NCBI GenBank assembly: GCA_902528505.1 | Contig: CABZSY010000002.1 | Location: 1 to 46,053, forward strand | Direction: 5' to 3' | Length of the DNA: 46,053 nucleotides | Source of the DNA: an uncultured Pelagibacteraceae bacterium | GTDB taxonomy: Bacteria; Pseudomonadota; Alphaproteobacteria; Pelagibacterales; Pelagibacteraceae | Shown here: piece by piece, positions 11,055 to 20,891 of the stretch | Layout: every line of letters begins with the position of its first letter | Numbering within the stretch: the stretch's first letter is position 1 | Made by a program: the position numbers and the translations under genes | Notes under the pieces: model-generated | What the model saw: the letters and a program-made list of their open reading frames with translations, nothing else | Told to the model about the DNA's origin: nothing | Database searches by the model: none

Positions 11055-11972
11055 ATGAAAAAGTCTTACATCGTTGAAACAACGTGTAATGATATGCGTA
11101 TTGATCGATGGATAAGATTTAAATTTGGAAAAATACCTCAAGGATTAATTGAAAAATATTTACGATCTGGCAAAATAAAATTAAATAAAAAAAAAATTAA
11201 AAGTTCTCAAAAAATTAATTCAAAAGATAATATTGATTTATTCAATATTGAATTTAAAGAGACAATTGTTCAAAAAAAAATTAAATTTAAGCCATCTAAA
11301 GGAGTTATAAAATCAAATGAGGGTCAAATAATTGATAATAATGAAAACTTTATTGTGCTAAATAAAAGTTCAGGAATATCAGTTCAAGGCGGAACTAAAT
11401 CAAAAAAAAATCTTGTTGATATTTTTTCTAAAAGCGAAATTTTTCAAGGTACAAAACCTTATTCAGTACATCGCTTAGACAAAGATACATCTGGAGTTTT
11501 TATTATGGCAAAAAATAGAGAAAGTGCTCAATTATTAACTTCCTTATTTAGACTAAGAAAAGTTCACAAAACCTATTTAGCTATCTGTCATGGCGAACTT
11601 GTTAAAGATTCTGGTGAATGGAATGATGATTTAATAAGATATGATGGAAAAAAAAAGATCATAGAAAAAGCTAAAACTTTATACAAAGTACTTGATAAAA
11701 ATTCAGAGGCTAGTCTAGTCGAACTAAAACCAATAACTGGTCGTAAGCATCAATTGAGAAAACAATTATATGAATTGGGTCAACCAATCTTTGGAGATAT
11801 TAAATATAAACTATCAAATACTGCAAGAGGCCTAAATAAAAATTTAATGCTACATTCTTATCAAATAAAATTCATCACTAATGATATTAAACATACGTAT
11901 ACGGCTTTATTACCTGATTATTTTAAAAATTTGCTAAAGACAAAAAGACTTAGTTTTTCAGGTTTAAAATAA
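11055..11972 (+). CDS. RluC/RluD-family 23S rRNA pseudouridine synthase
   Basis: S4-like N-terminus plus [16 protein letters not shown] and [25 protein letters not shown] motifs. Confidence 0.9.
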   Translation: MKKSYIVETTCNDMRIDRWIRFKFGKIPQGLIEKYLRSGKIKLNKKKIKSSQKINSKDNIDLFNIEFKETIVQKKIKFKPSKGVIKSNEGQIIDNNENFIVLNKSSGISVQGGTKSKKNLVDIFSKSEIFQGTKPYSVHRLDKDTSGVFIMAKNRESAQLLTSLFRLRKVHKTYLAICHGELVKDSGEWNDDLIRYDGKKKIIEKAKTLYKVLDKNSEASLVELKPITGRKHQLRKQLYELGQPIFGDIKYKLSNTARGLNKNLMLHSYQIKFITNDIKHTYTALLPDYFKNLLKTKRLSFSGLK

Positions 11973-12567
11973 ATTTTTCTATTAATAGATCTTTTAATTT
12001 CGAATAATCTTGATTTTTAATTTTATTTAAATTTGATATTCCTTTATCTTTTATTCCGCATGGTATAATTTTTTTATATTGATCCATATTGTTGTCTATA
12101 TTTATTGCAAAACCGTGATAGGCAATCCATTTTTTTACTCTTACCCCAATTGCTGCTACTTTATTTATAATACCATTTTCCTCATGCCAAATTCCAATAT
12201 TGTCTTTGTCAGAAAAAGTTTCTATATCAAAAGTTTTTAAAGTTTCTATAATTGTTTTTTCAATAGAATTAATAAATTTTCTAATATCTTTTTTTTTTCT
12301 TAAATCTAAAACAAAGTAACAAATTAATTGACCAGGGCCATGACATGTTATTTTCCCACCTCTGTTTGTTTTAATAACTTTTATTGATTTATCAATAATA
12401 TCTGTTTCATTGTAACTAGTCCCAGCAGTATAAATTTCCTTATGCTCTAAAGTCCATATCAATTCCTTTTCGTTTTTTTTAAATATTTGCTCTAATCTTT
12501 CTTCCATAAAATTTATAGCATCTATATAATTTACTGGTTTTACTGACTTTTTGATCTCTATATTCAT
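11950..12567 (-). CDS. lipB: Octanoyl-[ACP]:protein N-octanoyltransferase LipB
   Basis: [50 protein letters not shown] motifs. Confidence 0.93.
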   Translation of the reverse strand: MNIEIKKSVKPVNYIDAINFMEERLEQIFKKNEKELIWTLEHKEIYTAGTSYNETDIIDKSIKVIKTNRGGKITCHGPGQLICYFVLDLRKKKDIRKFINSIEKTIIETLKTFDIETFSDKDNIGIWHEENGIINKVAAIGVRVKKWIAYHGFAINIDNNMDQYKKIIPCGIKDKGISNLNKIKNQDYSKLKDLLIEKFILNLKN

Positions 12568-12628
12568 TTATAAATTGTATTATTTTTATTATGTATTAAT
12601 AGTGCAATTTTAAATTATAGGTAGATTT

Positions 12629-14002
12629 ATGTCTTTAACAAAAAAAACTAAAGATAAAAAAGTAAATTTTGAATTTAATAAAGAGTACATTACAATTGTT
12701 ACTTCAAAAATAGCTAACAATGACGCTCAATTTATTACTAATTCTTTCAGTGAAATGCACCCTGCTGATGCAGCAGACATAATTGAGCACTTAAGCCAAA
12801 ATGACAGAGAAAGTCTAATTAAACTTAATAACTTTAATATCGATCCTGAAGTATTTGTTGAGCTAAACGAGTCAATCCAAACTGAAATTATCAACTATTT
12901 ATCTTCTGACTCAATAGTAGGTATTATTAAAAATTTAGACTCTGATGATGCAATATCTATTTTAGAAAATGTACCAGAGGAAGAAAAAAATAATATTCTT
13001 AGTTCTTTACCTCCTAAAGATCGTTTTGCTCTATTAGAAAGTTTAAGTTATCCAGAAGATACAGCTGCTAGACTAATGCAAAGAGAATTTACGGCAATAC
13101 CTAGTAACTGGTCCGTGGGACAAACAATTGATTATTTGAGAGAAAACAAAGATCTACCTGATGAATTTTTAGAAATATTCATCGTAAATGAAGACTTTAA
13201 CCCTATTGGCACTGTTCCATCCTCTAAGGTATTAACATCTCCAAGAGATACTAAGATGGTAACTGTAATGTCTGAGTCGCAATTATTAGTACCTGTGGAT
13301 ATGGACAAGGAGGAAGTTGCTAATTTATTTGAGAACTACAATTTAAATTCAGCAGCAGTCGTTGATAAAAACAATAAGCTTGTAGGTATGATAATGAATG
13401 ATGATGTTCTAACAGTCTTAAAGGAAGAAGCTGAAGAAGATGCGTTGAGATTAGCAGGGGTAGGTGACGAAGAAATTACAGATGGAGTAATAACCAAAAC
13501 AAAAAGAAGATTTAATTGGTTGCTATTAAATTTATTTACAGCATTTTTAGCAACGTGGTGCATTAGTTTATTTGGTGCAACAATTGAACAAATGGTGGTT
13601 CTAGCTTTTTTAATGCCTATAGTAGCATCAATGGGTGGTAATGCTGGTATGCAAACATTAGCAGTTACTGTTCGAACTATTGCAACAAATGACTTAACTA
13701 AAAACAATTTTTCCTCAAATGTTTTTAAAGAGTTTTCAATTGGTATTTTAAATGGAGTTATTTTTGCAGTTATAAGTGCTTTCATTGTTCAAGTATGGTT
13801 TCAGGACAATTTACTTTCACTAATAATTGCTATTTCGATGGTATTGACAATGATTATTGCTGGATTGTTTGGAATTTTAGTTCCTTTTACTCTTAAAAAA
13901 ATGAATATTGATCCTGCAATAGCATCAAGTGTGTTCGTTACAACAATAACAGATGTGATTGGTTTTGTATCCTTCTTAGGCGTTGGAGCTTATCTTTTAT
14001 AA
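12629..14002 (+). CDS. mgtE: Magnesium transporter MgtE (N domain, CBS pair, TM region)
   Basis: HPADAADIIEHLS repeats, CBS-like region, MPIVASMGGNAGMQTLAVTVR. Confidence 0.95.
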   Translation: MSLTKKTKDKKVNFEFNKEYITIVTSKIANNDAQFITNSFSEMHPADAADIIEHLSQNDRESLIKLNNFNIDPEVFVELNESIQTEIINYLSSDSIVGIIKNLDSDDAISILENVPEEEKNNILSSLPPKDRFALLESLSYPEDTAARLMQREFTAIPSNWSVGQTIDYLRENKDLPDEFLEIFIVNEDFNPIGTVPSSKVLTSPRDTKMVTVMSESQLLVPVDMDKEEVANLFENYNLNSAAVVDKNNKLVGMIMNDDVLTVLKEEAEEDALRLAGVGDEEITDGVITKTKRRFNWLLLNLFTAFLATWCISLFGATIEQMVVLAFLMPIVASMGGNAGMQTLAVTVRTIATNDLTKNNFSSNVFKEFSIGILNGVIFAVISAFIVQVWFQDNLLSLIIAISMVLTMIIAGLFGILVPFTLKKMNIDPAIASSVFVTTITDVIGFVSFLGVGAYLL

Positions 14003-14003
14003 C

Positions 14004-14819
14004 TTATAAATTATCTATTAACCTTACTCCATTTAAATAGTACGCCACAAAAAGCCTAGATGTATTAATAACATTTGATAATTTTAAGCTCTTTATATCT
14101 CTAAGTTCTAAGTACTCAATTTTAATTTTAAATTGTTTTTGAAAATCATCTTTTACAGTCAAAAGATATTTATTTTTATTTTTTATATTTTTAATATTCT
14201 TTTTCACATAAATTAATTTTCTTACAATTTTACTAGCTAAAATAAGATTTTTTTTAGAAAGAAGGTAATTTCTTGATGATAGGGCAACCATATTCTTTTT
14301 ACGAATAGTTTTGCATCCTAAAACATTAGTATTATATTTTTTCTTTAAATATTTTTTTACTAAAAATAATTGTTGAAAATCTTTATTTCCCATAAAAATT
14401 TTGGTTGGTTTAACTATATTTGTTAACCTATCCATTACGTCTAAAACACCTTCAAAATGACCTTTTCTAAATTTTGCACATAAAATTTGATCTTTCTTAA
14501 TCAGTTTAATTTTAGGTTTTTTGTTATTTTTAAAGATATCTTTAAATTTTGGAATATAGACGAAGTCAACTATTTTACTTCCATTTAATACCTTTAAATC
14601 ATTCTTAATATTTTTAGGGTAAGTTTTAAAATCTTTTTTATTATTGAACTGTTTTGGATTAACAAAAATACTTACTACTGTTTTATGACATATTTGATTC
14701 GATTTACTGATAAGTGATAAATGTCCTTTGTGTATTGAGCCCATTGTAGGAACAAACCCAATATCACTAAAATGCCTTAATGATTTAGTCAATGATGTCT
14801 TATTTAATAAAATTTTCAT
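14004..14819 (-). CDS. panC: Pantothenate synthetase (pantoate-beta-alanine ligase); start likely at 14819 within the ORF ending at 14849
   Basis: GFVPTMGSIHKGHLSLI, VSIFVNPKQFNN, VALSSRNYLLS. Confidence 0.9.
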   Translation of the reverse strand: MKILLNKTSLTKSLRHFSDIGFVPTMGSIHKGHLSLISKSNQICHKTVVSIFVNPKQFNNKKDFKTYPKNIKNDLKVLNGSKIVDFVYIPKFKDIFKNNKKPKIKLIKKDQILCAKFRKGHFEGVLDVMDRLTNIVKPTKIFMGNKDFQQLFLVKKYLKKKYNTNVLGCKTIRKKNMVALSSRNYLLSKKNLILASKIVRKLIYVKKNIKNIKNKNKYLLTVKDDFQKQFKIKIEYLELRDIKSLKLSNVINTSRLFVAYYLNGVRLIDNL

Positions 14820-14853
14820 TTGTGTAAAATTCTTAAATAAGTAAAACATTTAA

Positions 14854-15669
14854 ATGATTAAACAAGCTATTATTCCATTAGCTGGGCTTGGTACCAGATT
14901 GTTGCCTTTGACAAGTGTTTTTGCAAAGGAGTTATTACCTATTAATGGAAAACCTGGAATAGAATATATTTTACAAGAATGTATCGACGCTGGTATTAAA
15001 GAGATAATTTTTATCATTTCAAAAAAGAAAATGATGATTAAAAAATATTTTCACAGTGATACATTTTATAAAAATATAATAAAAAAGAAAAAAGATCCTA
15101 AAATTATTGAGGAATACAAAAAAATTCAAAAATATAAAAAAATGATAAAATTTGTTTATCAAAATAAACCTAAGGGTACAGGGGACGCAGTTTTGAAAAC
15201 AAAAAAATTTATTAAAGAAAAATATTTTTTAATGTTGTTGCCTGATGATCTGATAATGAAACACAATTGCTCAAAATCTATGATTTCTGCTCATAATAAA
15301 TATAAAGCTTCAGTTATGGCGAGTATGAAAGTTAGAAAAAAAACAGTATCTAGATGGGGTATTTATAATTTAACTAAAAAAGTCTCTAAAAATAATTTTA
15401 TTATTAAAGAGGTGATTGAAAAACCATCTATTAAAAAAGCCCCATCAAACAAAGCAGTAATTGGTAGATATATTTTACCTAAGACAATTTTTAATAAATT
15501 ATTAAACCAAAAACCTGGTAAAGGCGGTGAAATTCACATCACAGACGCGATACAATCTTTAATTAATGAAAATGAAAAGTTCATTGCACATAATTTTACA
15601 GGCAAGTACTTGGACTGTGGAACAATGGAAGGATTTATAAAATCTAATATTGAAATAGGCAAATTATGA
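14854..15669 (+). CDS. galU: UTP-glucose-1-phosphate uridylyltransferase
   Basis: QAIIPLAGLGTRLLPLTSVFAKELLPI...QNKPKGTGDAVL...LLPDDLI. Confidence 0.93.
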   Translation: MIKQAIIPLAGLGTRLLPLTSVFAKELLPINGKPGIEYILQECIDAGIKEIIFIISKKKMMIKKYFHSDTFYKNIIKKKKDPKIIEEYKKIQKYKKMIKFVYQNKPKGTGDAVLKTKKFIKEKYFLMLLPDDLIMKHNCSKSMISAHNKYKASVMASMKVRKKTVSRWGIYNLTKKVSKNNFIIKEVIEKPSIKKAPSNKAVIGRYILPKTIFNKLLNQKPGKGGEIHITDAIQSLINENEKFIAHNFTGKYLDCGTMEGFIKSNIEIGKL

Positions 15670-16964
15670 AACTTTGCATGATAGGAACCGGTTACGTTGG
15701 TCTTGTTAGTGGTGTATGCTTTTCCGATGTTGGAAATACTGTTTATTGCGTAGATAAAGATAAAAAAAAAATTGATTTACTAAATAAAGGAATAGTCCCT
15801 ATTTTCGAACCAGGTCTTGAGGAAATTTTAAAAAAGAATTATAAACAAAAAAGATTAATTTTTACATCCGATTTAAAAAAAGCAGTTACAAATTCAGATA
15901 TAATTTTTATCTGTGTTGGAACGCCTACTAAAAAAAAAACTAATTCAGCTGATTTGAAATACGTTTTTGGTGTTGCTAAAGATTTAAAGAAAATTATTAA
16001 AAAATATAAAATAATAATTACTAAATCAACAGTGCCAGTATCTACAGGAGATAAAATTGAGAAGATTTTAATTAGTTTAAAGAAAAAGAAATTAGTAGAT
16101 GTTGTATCAAATCCTGAATTTTTAAGAGAGGGTGAGGCAATAAGAGATTTTATTTATCCGGACAGAGTTATTGTTGGAACAGACAGCAATAAAGCTAACA
16201 ATATATTAAGGTCTCTTTATTTGCCAATTATTAAAAAATCAAGCAGATATTTTAATACTTCAAGAAAAGGTGCAGAACTCATCAAATATGCTTCGAACGC
16301 TTTTTTAGCGACAAAGATTTCATTTATAAATGAAATGGCTAATTTATGTGAAAAGGCAGGAGTTGATATCAAAGATGTATCTCTAGGCATGGGTTCAGAT
16401 CAGCGTATAGGTGGTAGGTTTTTAAGAGCAGGACCAGCCTATGGAGGATCTTGTTTTCCAAAGGATACTCGAGCATTAATTGATACAGGAAATAAATTTA
16501 AAACTGATTTATCCATTGTCAAAAGTGTAGTTAATTCAAATGACAAGAGAAAAACATTACTAATTAAGAGAGTTGAGAAAATTCTTGGTAACAAATTAAA
16601 AAATAAAATTATAACTTTTTTAGGCGTAACATTTAAACCTAATACAGATGACATGCGTGAGGCGTCAAGCATACCAATGATTAAATATCTAAATAAAAAA
16701 TATAGTAAAATAAGATATTATGATCCTTCAGGTGAAAAAGAGGATTTTAAAAGTTTAAATAATGTTAATTATTGCGATACTATTTCATCTGCCTGTTTAA
16801 AAGCAGATTTAGTTATTTTGCATACCGAGTGGAATGATTTTAAATTATTGAATTTCAAAAAATTAATAAAAAAACAAAAATTTAAAATTTATGACATGCG
16901 AAATATGTATTCAGCTTTCAAAATGAAAAAATTGAATATTGAATATTATGGTGTTGGAAGATAA
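15666..16964 (+). CDS. ugd: UDP-glucose 6-dehydrogenase
   Basis: CMIGTGYVGLVSGVCFSD, NPEFLREGEAIRDF, GPAYGGSCFPKDTRAL. Confidence 0.95.
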   Translation: MKLCMIGTGYVGLVSGVCFSDVGNTVYCVDKDKKKIDLLNKGIVPIFEPGLEEILKKNYKQKRLIFTSDLKKAVTNSDIIFICVGTPTKKKTNSADLKYVFGVAKDLKKIIKKYKIIITKSTVPVSTGDKIEKILISLKKKKLVDVVSNPEFLREGEAIRDFIYPDRVIVGTDSNKANNILRSLYLPIIKKSSRYFNTSRKGAELIKYASNAFLATKISFINEMANLCEKAGVDIKDVSLGMGSDQRIGGRFLRAGPAYGGSCFPKDTRALIDTGNKFKTDLSIVKSVVNSNDKRKTLLIKRVEKILGNKLKNKIITFLGVTFKPNTDDMREASSIPMIKYLNKKYSKIRYYDPSGEKEDFKSLNNVNYCDTISSACLKADLVILHTEWNDFKLLNFKKLIKKQKFKIYDMRNMYSAFKMKKLNIEYYGVGR

Positions 16965-16965
16965 A

Positions 16966-17427
16966 TCAATTTAATTCAAATATAGCATCTACTTCAACTG
17001 ATACTCCTAAAGGCAAACTATTAGTGCTTACAGCTGCTCTAGTGTGCATTCCAGCATCTCCAAATATTGAGGTTATTATATCTGAAGCACCGTTAATAAC
17101 CTTAGGTTGTTCAATAAAGTTATCAGTAGAATTTACAAAACCAGTTAATTTTGCACAGGATTTAATCTTTGATAGGTCATTGTCACAAGCATTTTTAACT
17201 TGAGAAATAATACTCAAACCACATCTTTTTGCAGCGTTATAACCATCTTCTGTTGAAAGGTCTTTGCCAATTTTACCTTTTATTAATTCACCTTTTTCAT
17301 TTATAGATATTTGTCCAGATATAAATAATAACTTGCCAACTACTTTAGTAGCAACGTATGACCCAACCGGAGCCTTTGCATCGGGTAACTTAATATTTAA
17401 TTCTAGTATCTTTTTATCAAAGTCCAT
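16966..17427 (-). CDS. RidA/YjgF-family protein
   Basis: APVGSYVATKVVGKLLFISGQIS...MHTRAAVSTNSLPLGVSVEVDAIFEL. Confidence 0.88.
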   Translation of the reverse strand: MDFDKKILELNIKLPDAKAPVGSYVATKVVGKLLFISGQISINEKGELIKGKIGKDLSTEDGYNAAKRCGLSIISQVKNACDNDLSKIKSCAKLTGFVNSTDNFIEQPKVINGASDIITSIFGDAGMHTRAAVSTNSLPLGVSVEVDAIFELN

Positions 17428-17436
17428 AACTTACTT

Positions 17437-17682
17437 TTATTTTTTAATTTTATTAATAATTTTGCTGCTCATTTTCATTGTATTCTCTTTAATCTTTTTT
17501 GTTTTTTCTGTAGTAGCATATTTCACATTCTTAACTTTTTTAGTTGTTGCATTTTTAATATTTTTAGCTTTACAAGATAAAAATTCTTTTGATAATTTTT
17601 TTCCTTTACATACATTTTCTACAGAATGACCAGAGTTTATAAAAATAAAATATAAAAAAGTTACTAATAAAATTTGTTTCAT
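17437..17682 (-). CDS. Small (81 aa) Lys-rich hypothetical protein with probable signal peptide
   Basis: Hydrophobic N-terminus (ILLVTFLYFIFINSGHSVE) then two-Cys, Lys/Thr-rich tail; overlaps topA start by 4 nt. Confidence 0.6.
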   Translation of the reverse strand: MKQILLVTFLYFIFINSGHSVENVCKGKKLSKEFLSCKAKNIKNATTKKVKNVKYATTEKTKKIKENTMKMSSKIINKIKK

Positions 17683-20273
17683 TTATTACTTTTTCTCTTA
17701 ATTTTTTTTTTGGTTTTTTTGTTTCTATCGTATTCACGTCTTTTCTCAATAAGGATTAAAGCCTGCTCCATATCTAGCTCTGTAGGGTCTTTTTCCTCTG
17801 GAATTGTAGCATTTAGGGATTTGTACTTTATGTAAGGACCATATTGGCCCTTCATGATTCTTACAGGCTTTTTGTCTTCTGGATGTTCCCCTAGATCTTT
17901 AATGATAGAAGACGACATTCTACCTGGTTTAGCGTCAGCTATTAATGTTATTGCTCTATTTAAACCAATTGAAAATATTTCTTCAACATTTTCTATTCTA
18001 GCAGACTTATTTTCACACTTTAGATAGGGTCCAAACCTTCCTGTATTTAATGAAATCTCTTTTTGATTATCTGGATTAATACCCAGCGATTTTGGAAGTG
18101 AACATAAAAATCTCGCTTTATCGAGATCTATATTTTCTAATTCAATTCCTTTTGGAATGGATACATTTTTTATTAATTCATTTTCATCCTTTTTGGCTTT
18201 TTTTCTTTTTGTTTTTTTTTTATTTTCTTTTTCCTCGGTGATTTCAGGGAGTTTTTCATATTGTAAATAAGGTCCGAATCTACCGTTTTTAAGAAAGATA
18301 TCATTTCCATTGTCATGTTTTCCTATATTTTTTGGTTCAGCTAATTGAGCCTGGGCCGCAGCTTTGGCTTTTGATAAAGGTCGAGTAAATTTACATTCCG
18401 GATAATTTGAACAACCAATAAAGGCACCACCTCTGAAACTATTTTTTAAACTCAACGATCCTGTATTACACAATTGGCACTTTCTGACAACATTACCACT
18501 ATCGTCTTTATCAAATATTAATGCACCTAAACTTTCATTGAGCAAATCTAAAACCTCTCTAGTTCTTTTCTCTTTAACCTCTGAAACGTTGTTATTAAAA
18601 TCCTTCCAAAATAATTCTAAAACTTTTAACCAACTTTCTTTTCCGGTTGTAATCTCGTCTAACTGATCTTCCAATCCTGCAGTAAAATTATAATCAACAT
18701 ATTTAGAAAATAATTTTTCTAAAAAAGCAGAAATTAATTTTCCACGATCAGTTGGGAAAAATCTTTTATTAGTTATCTCAGCATATCCACGATTGGAAAT
18801 TGTTGATATTATACTTGCATATGTTGAAGGTCTTCCAATTCCAAGCTCTTCTAGCTTCTTAACCAAACTTGCTTCTGAGTACCTTGGAGGAGGTTGTGTA
18901 AAATGTTGTTCATCTAAAAAAGATTCAATGTTTATAGGTCCTTTTTTGACTTCAGGAAGTACCTCATCTTCGTCATCCGAATTAAGATTTTTATATACTT
19001 TTAAAAACCCATCAAATTTTAATACTGAGCCACTTGCTTTACAAATTGTATTTTTATCGTCTGTTTTAATAGTAATCGTGTTCCTATCGAACTTTGCAGA
19101 AGACATTTGTGATGATAGAGCTCTGCACCAAATCAAATTGTACAATTTATTTTGGTCAGTACTTAAATATTTTTTAATAGCTTCAGGAGATCTATTTATA
19201 TCTGTAGGCCTAATTGCTTCATGGGCTTCTTGAGCATTTTTGGCTTTTTTTCCAGAATAGTTATTGGCTTTTTCAGGTACATAATCCTTTCCATAATTTT
19301 TTTTAAGAAAATTTCTAAAATCACTAATTGCGTCTACAGATAAGTTTGTGCCATCAGTTCTCATGTAGGTTATTAAACCAACAGTATCTCCCTCCATTTC
19401 AATTCCTTGATAAAGTTTTTGTGCGATCTGCATAGTTCTAGAAGCTCCAAATCCCAATCTACTTGAAGCGAATTGTTGCAGCGTAGAGGTTGTAAATGGA
19501 CCTGATGGATTTCTGTTTACAATTTTTGAGGAAATATCAGCTATATCAAACTTTTTATTCTTTAATTCGGTGATTGCTTTTTCAATATTTTCTTTTTTTT
19601 TAAAGGAAAATTTTTCTATTTTTTGTCCATTCAATTGATAAATACTTGCAGTAATTAAATTTTTTTTTTCATCTATAAATTTTAAACTTAAAGTCCAAAA
19701 CTCTTCTGGGTTAAATAATTCAATTTCATGCTCTCTTTCCGTTATTAATTTTAAAGCTACAGATTGCACTCTGCCAGCTGACTTTGATCCAGGAAGTTTA
19801 GTCCATAATATTGGTGAAATATTAAAACCAACAAGGTAATCAAGTGCTCTTCTGGCCATATAAGCATCAACTAACAATGGCTCAATTTGTCTTGGGTTTT
19901 CAATTCCAAAAGTTACTGCTTTCTTAGTAATTTCATTGAACACAACTCTTTCTACTTCTTTATCTTTAAGCAGTTTTTTTTCATTTAAATATTCCTTTAC
20001 ATGCCACGCTATAGCTTCCCCCTCACGATCAGGGTCTGTTGCTAAAATAATTTTAGAGGAACTTTTTGCAGCATCAGTTATTTCTTTAAGATATTTTTTT
20101 GAAAAATTATCAACTTCCCATTCCATTTTAAAATTTTGATCTGGATCAACAGAACCGTTTTTTGATGGTAAATCTCTAATATGACCATAGCTAGCTAAAA
20201 CAGTGTAATTGTCACCTAAATATTTGTTTATGGTTTTTGCTTTTGCTGGACTTTCAACTATGACTAGATTCAT
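17679..20273 (-). CDS. topA: DNA topoisomerase I
   Basis: MNLVIVESPAKAKTINKYLG, ITYMRTDGTNLS, zinc-ribbon and repeated FGPYLKY-type C-terminal modules. Confidence 0.97.
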   Translation of the reverse strand: MNLVIVESPAKAKTINKYLGDNYTVLASYGHIRDLPSKNGSVDPDQNFKMEWEVDNFSKKYLKEITDAAKSSSKIILATDPDREGEAIAWHVKEYLNEKKLLKDKEVERVVFNEITKKAVTFGIENPRQIEPLLVDAYMARRALDYLVGFNISPILWTKLPGSKSAGRVQSVALKLITEREHEIELFNPEEFWTLSLKFIDEKKNLITASIYQLNGQKIEKFSFKKKENIEKAITELKNKKFDIADISSKIVNRNPSGPFTTSTLQQFASSRLGFGASRTMQIAQKLYQGIEMEGDTVGLITYMRTDGTNLSVDAISDFRNFLKKNYGKDYVPEKANNYSGKKAKNAQEAHEAIRPTDINRSPEAIKKYLSTDQNKLYNLIWCRALSSQMSSAKFDRNTITIKTDDKNTICKASGSVLKFDGFLKVYKNLNSDDEDEVLPEVKKGPINIESFLDEQHFTQPPPRYSEASLVKKLEELGIGRPSTYASIISTISNRGYAEITNKRFFPTDRGKLISAFLEKLFSKYVDYNFTAGLEDQLDEITTGKESWLKVLELFWKDFNNNVSEVKEKRTREVLDLLNESLGALIFDKDDSGNVVRKCQLCNTGSLSLKNSFRGGAFIGCSNYPECKFTRPLSKAKAAAQAQLAEPKNIGKHDNGNDIFLKNGRFGPYLQYEKLPEITEEKENKKKTKRKKAKKDENELIKNVSIPKGIELENIDLDKARFLCSLPKSLGINPDNQKEISLNTGRFGPYLKCENKSARIENVEEIFSIGLNRAITLIADAKPGRMSSSIIKDLGEHPEDKKPVRIMKGQYGPYIKYKSLNATIPEEKDPTELDMEQALILIEKRREYDRNKKTKKKIKRKSNK

Positions 20274-20310
20274 AATTTAACAAACTACTTAAAAGTGGTA
20301 TATAGTCAAT

Positions 20311-20889
20311 TTAATAAATTTTTGTCTTACTTTCTTCTTTATTTTTCAATCGTTTGATATTTTCTCTGTGAGTATAAAATATTAATACAAACATAATTCC
20401 AAAAAAAAAGGTAGCACTTATCTGTTCATAAAAAAAAACATATACTGGTATTGCGAATGAGCTAACTAGTGATGACAAAGATGAATATCTTGACAATAGA
20501 AAAATTATTAACCATGAGCCACAAAAAATAAAACCTAAAAAAATATTTATAGCAAATAATATACCAACATATGTGGCCACTCCTTTGCCACCCTTAAATT
20601 TTAACCAAACCGGAAAAACATGACCCAAAAAAGCACAAAGAGATGCAATATAAATTAATTCTGGATAGTTTAATTTAACGAATATTACTGTAATTACAGC
20701 TTTAATAATATCTAAGATCAGTGTCGTATATCCTATTAATTTATTACCGGTTCTTAATGCATTTGTAGCGCCAATATTTCCAGATCCAATTTCCCTTATA
20801 TCTTTTTTTAAAAAAGTTTTAGTTAATATAAATCCAAATGGTATTGAACCCATTAGATATGAAACTATACCTATAGTTAAAAATTCCAT
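20311..20889 (-). CDS. plsY: Glycerol-3-phosphate acyltransferase PlsY
   Basis: GSIPFGFILTK, GSGNIGATNALRTG, LGHVFPVWLKFKGGKGVATYVG. Confidence 0.95.
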   Translation of the reverse strand: MEFLTIGIVSYLMGSIPFGFILTKTFLKKDIREIGSGNIGATNALRTGNKLIGYTTLILDIIKAVITVIFVKLNYPELIYIASLCAFLGHVFPVWLKFKGGKGVATYVGILFAINIFLGFIFCGSWLIIFLLSRYSSLSSLVSSFAIPVYVFFYEQISATFFFGIMFVLIFYTHRENIKRLKNKEESKTKIY

Positions 20890-20891
20890 TT

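Noticed and set aside
12568-12628. Possible Mg riboswitch upstream of mgtE
   Set aside because: The 61-bp gap to divergent lipB is too short for an M-box leader and is plain AT-rich sequence.
13336-13785. 149-aa minus-strand ORF
   Set aside because: Lies entirely antisense within mgtE; no domain recognised.
17264-17629. 121-aa plus-strand hydrophobic ORF
   Set aside because: Antisense to ridA-like and to the small Lys-rich gene; its Phe/Leu/Ile-rich composition is the expected complement of Lys/Asn-rich coding sequence.
18793-19233. 146-aa plus-strand ORF and other antisense ORFs in topA
   Set aside because: Shadow ORF of topA; Ser/Leu-rich with no motif.
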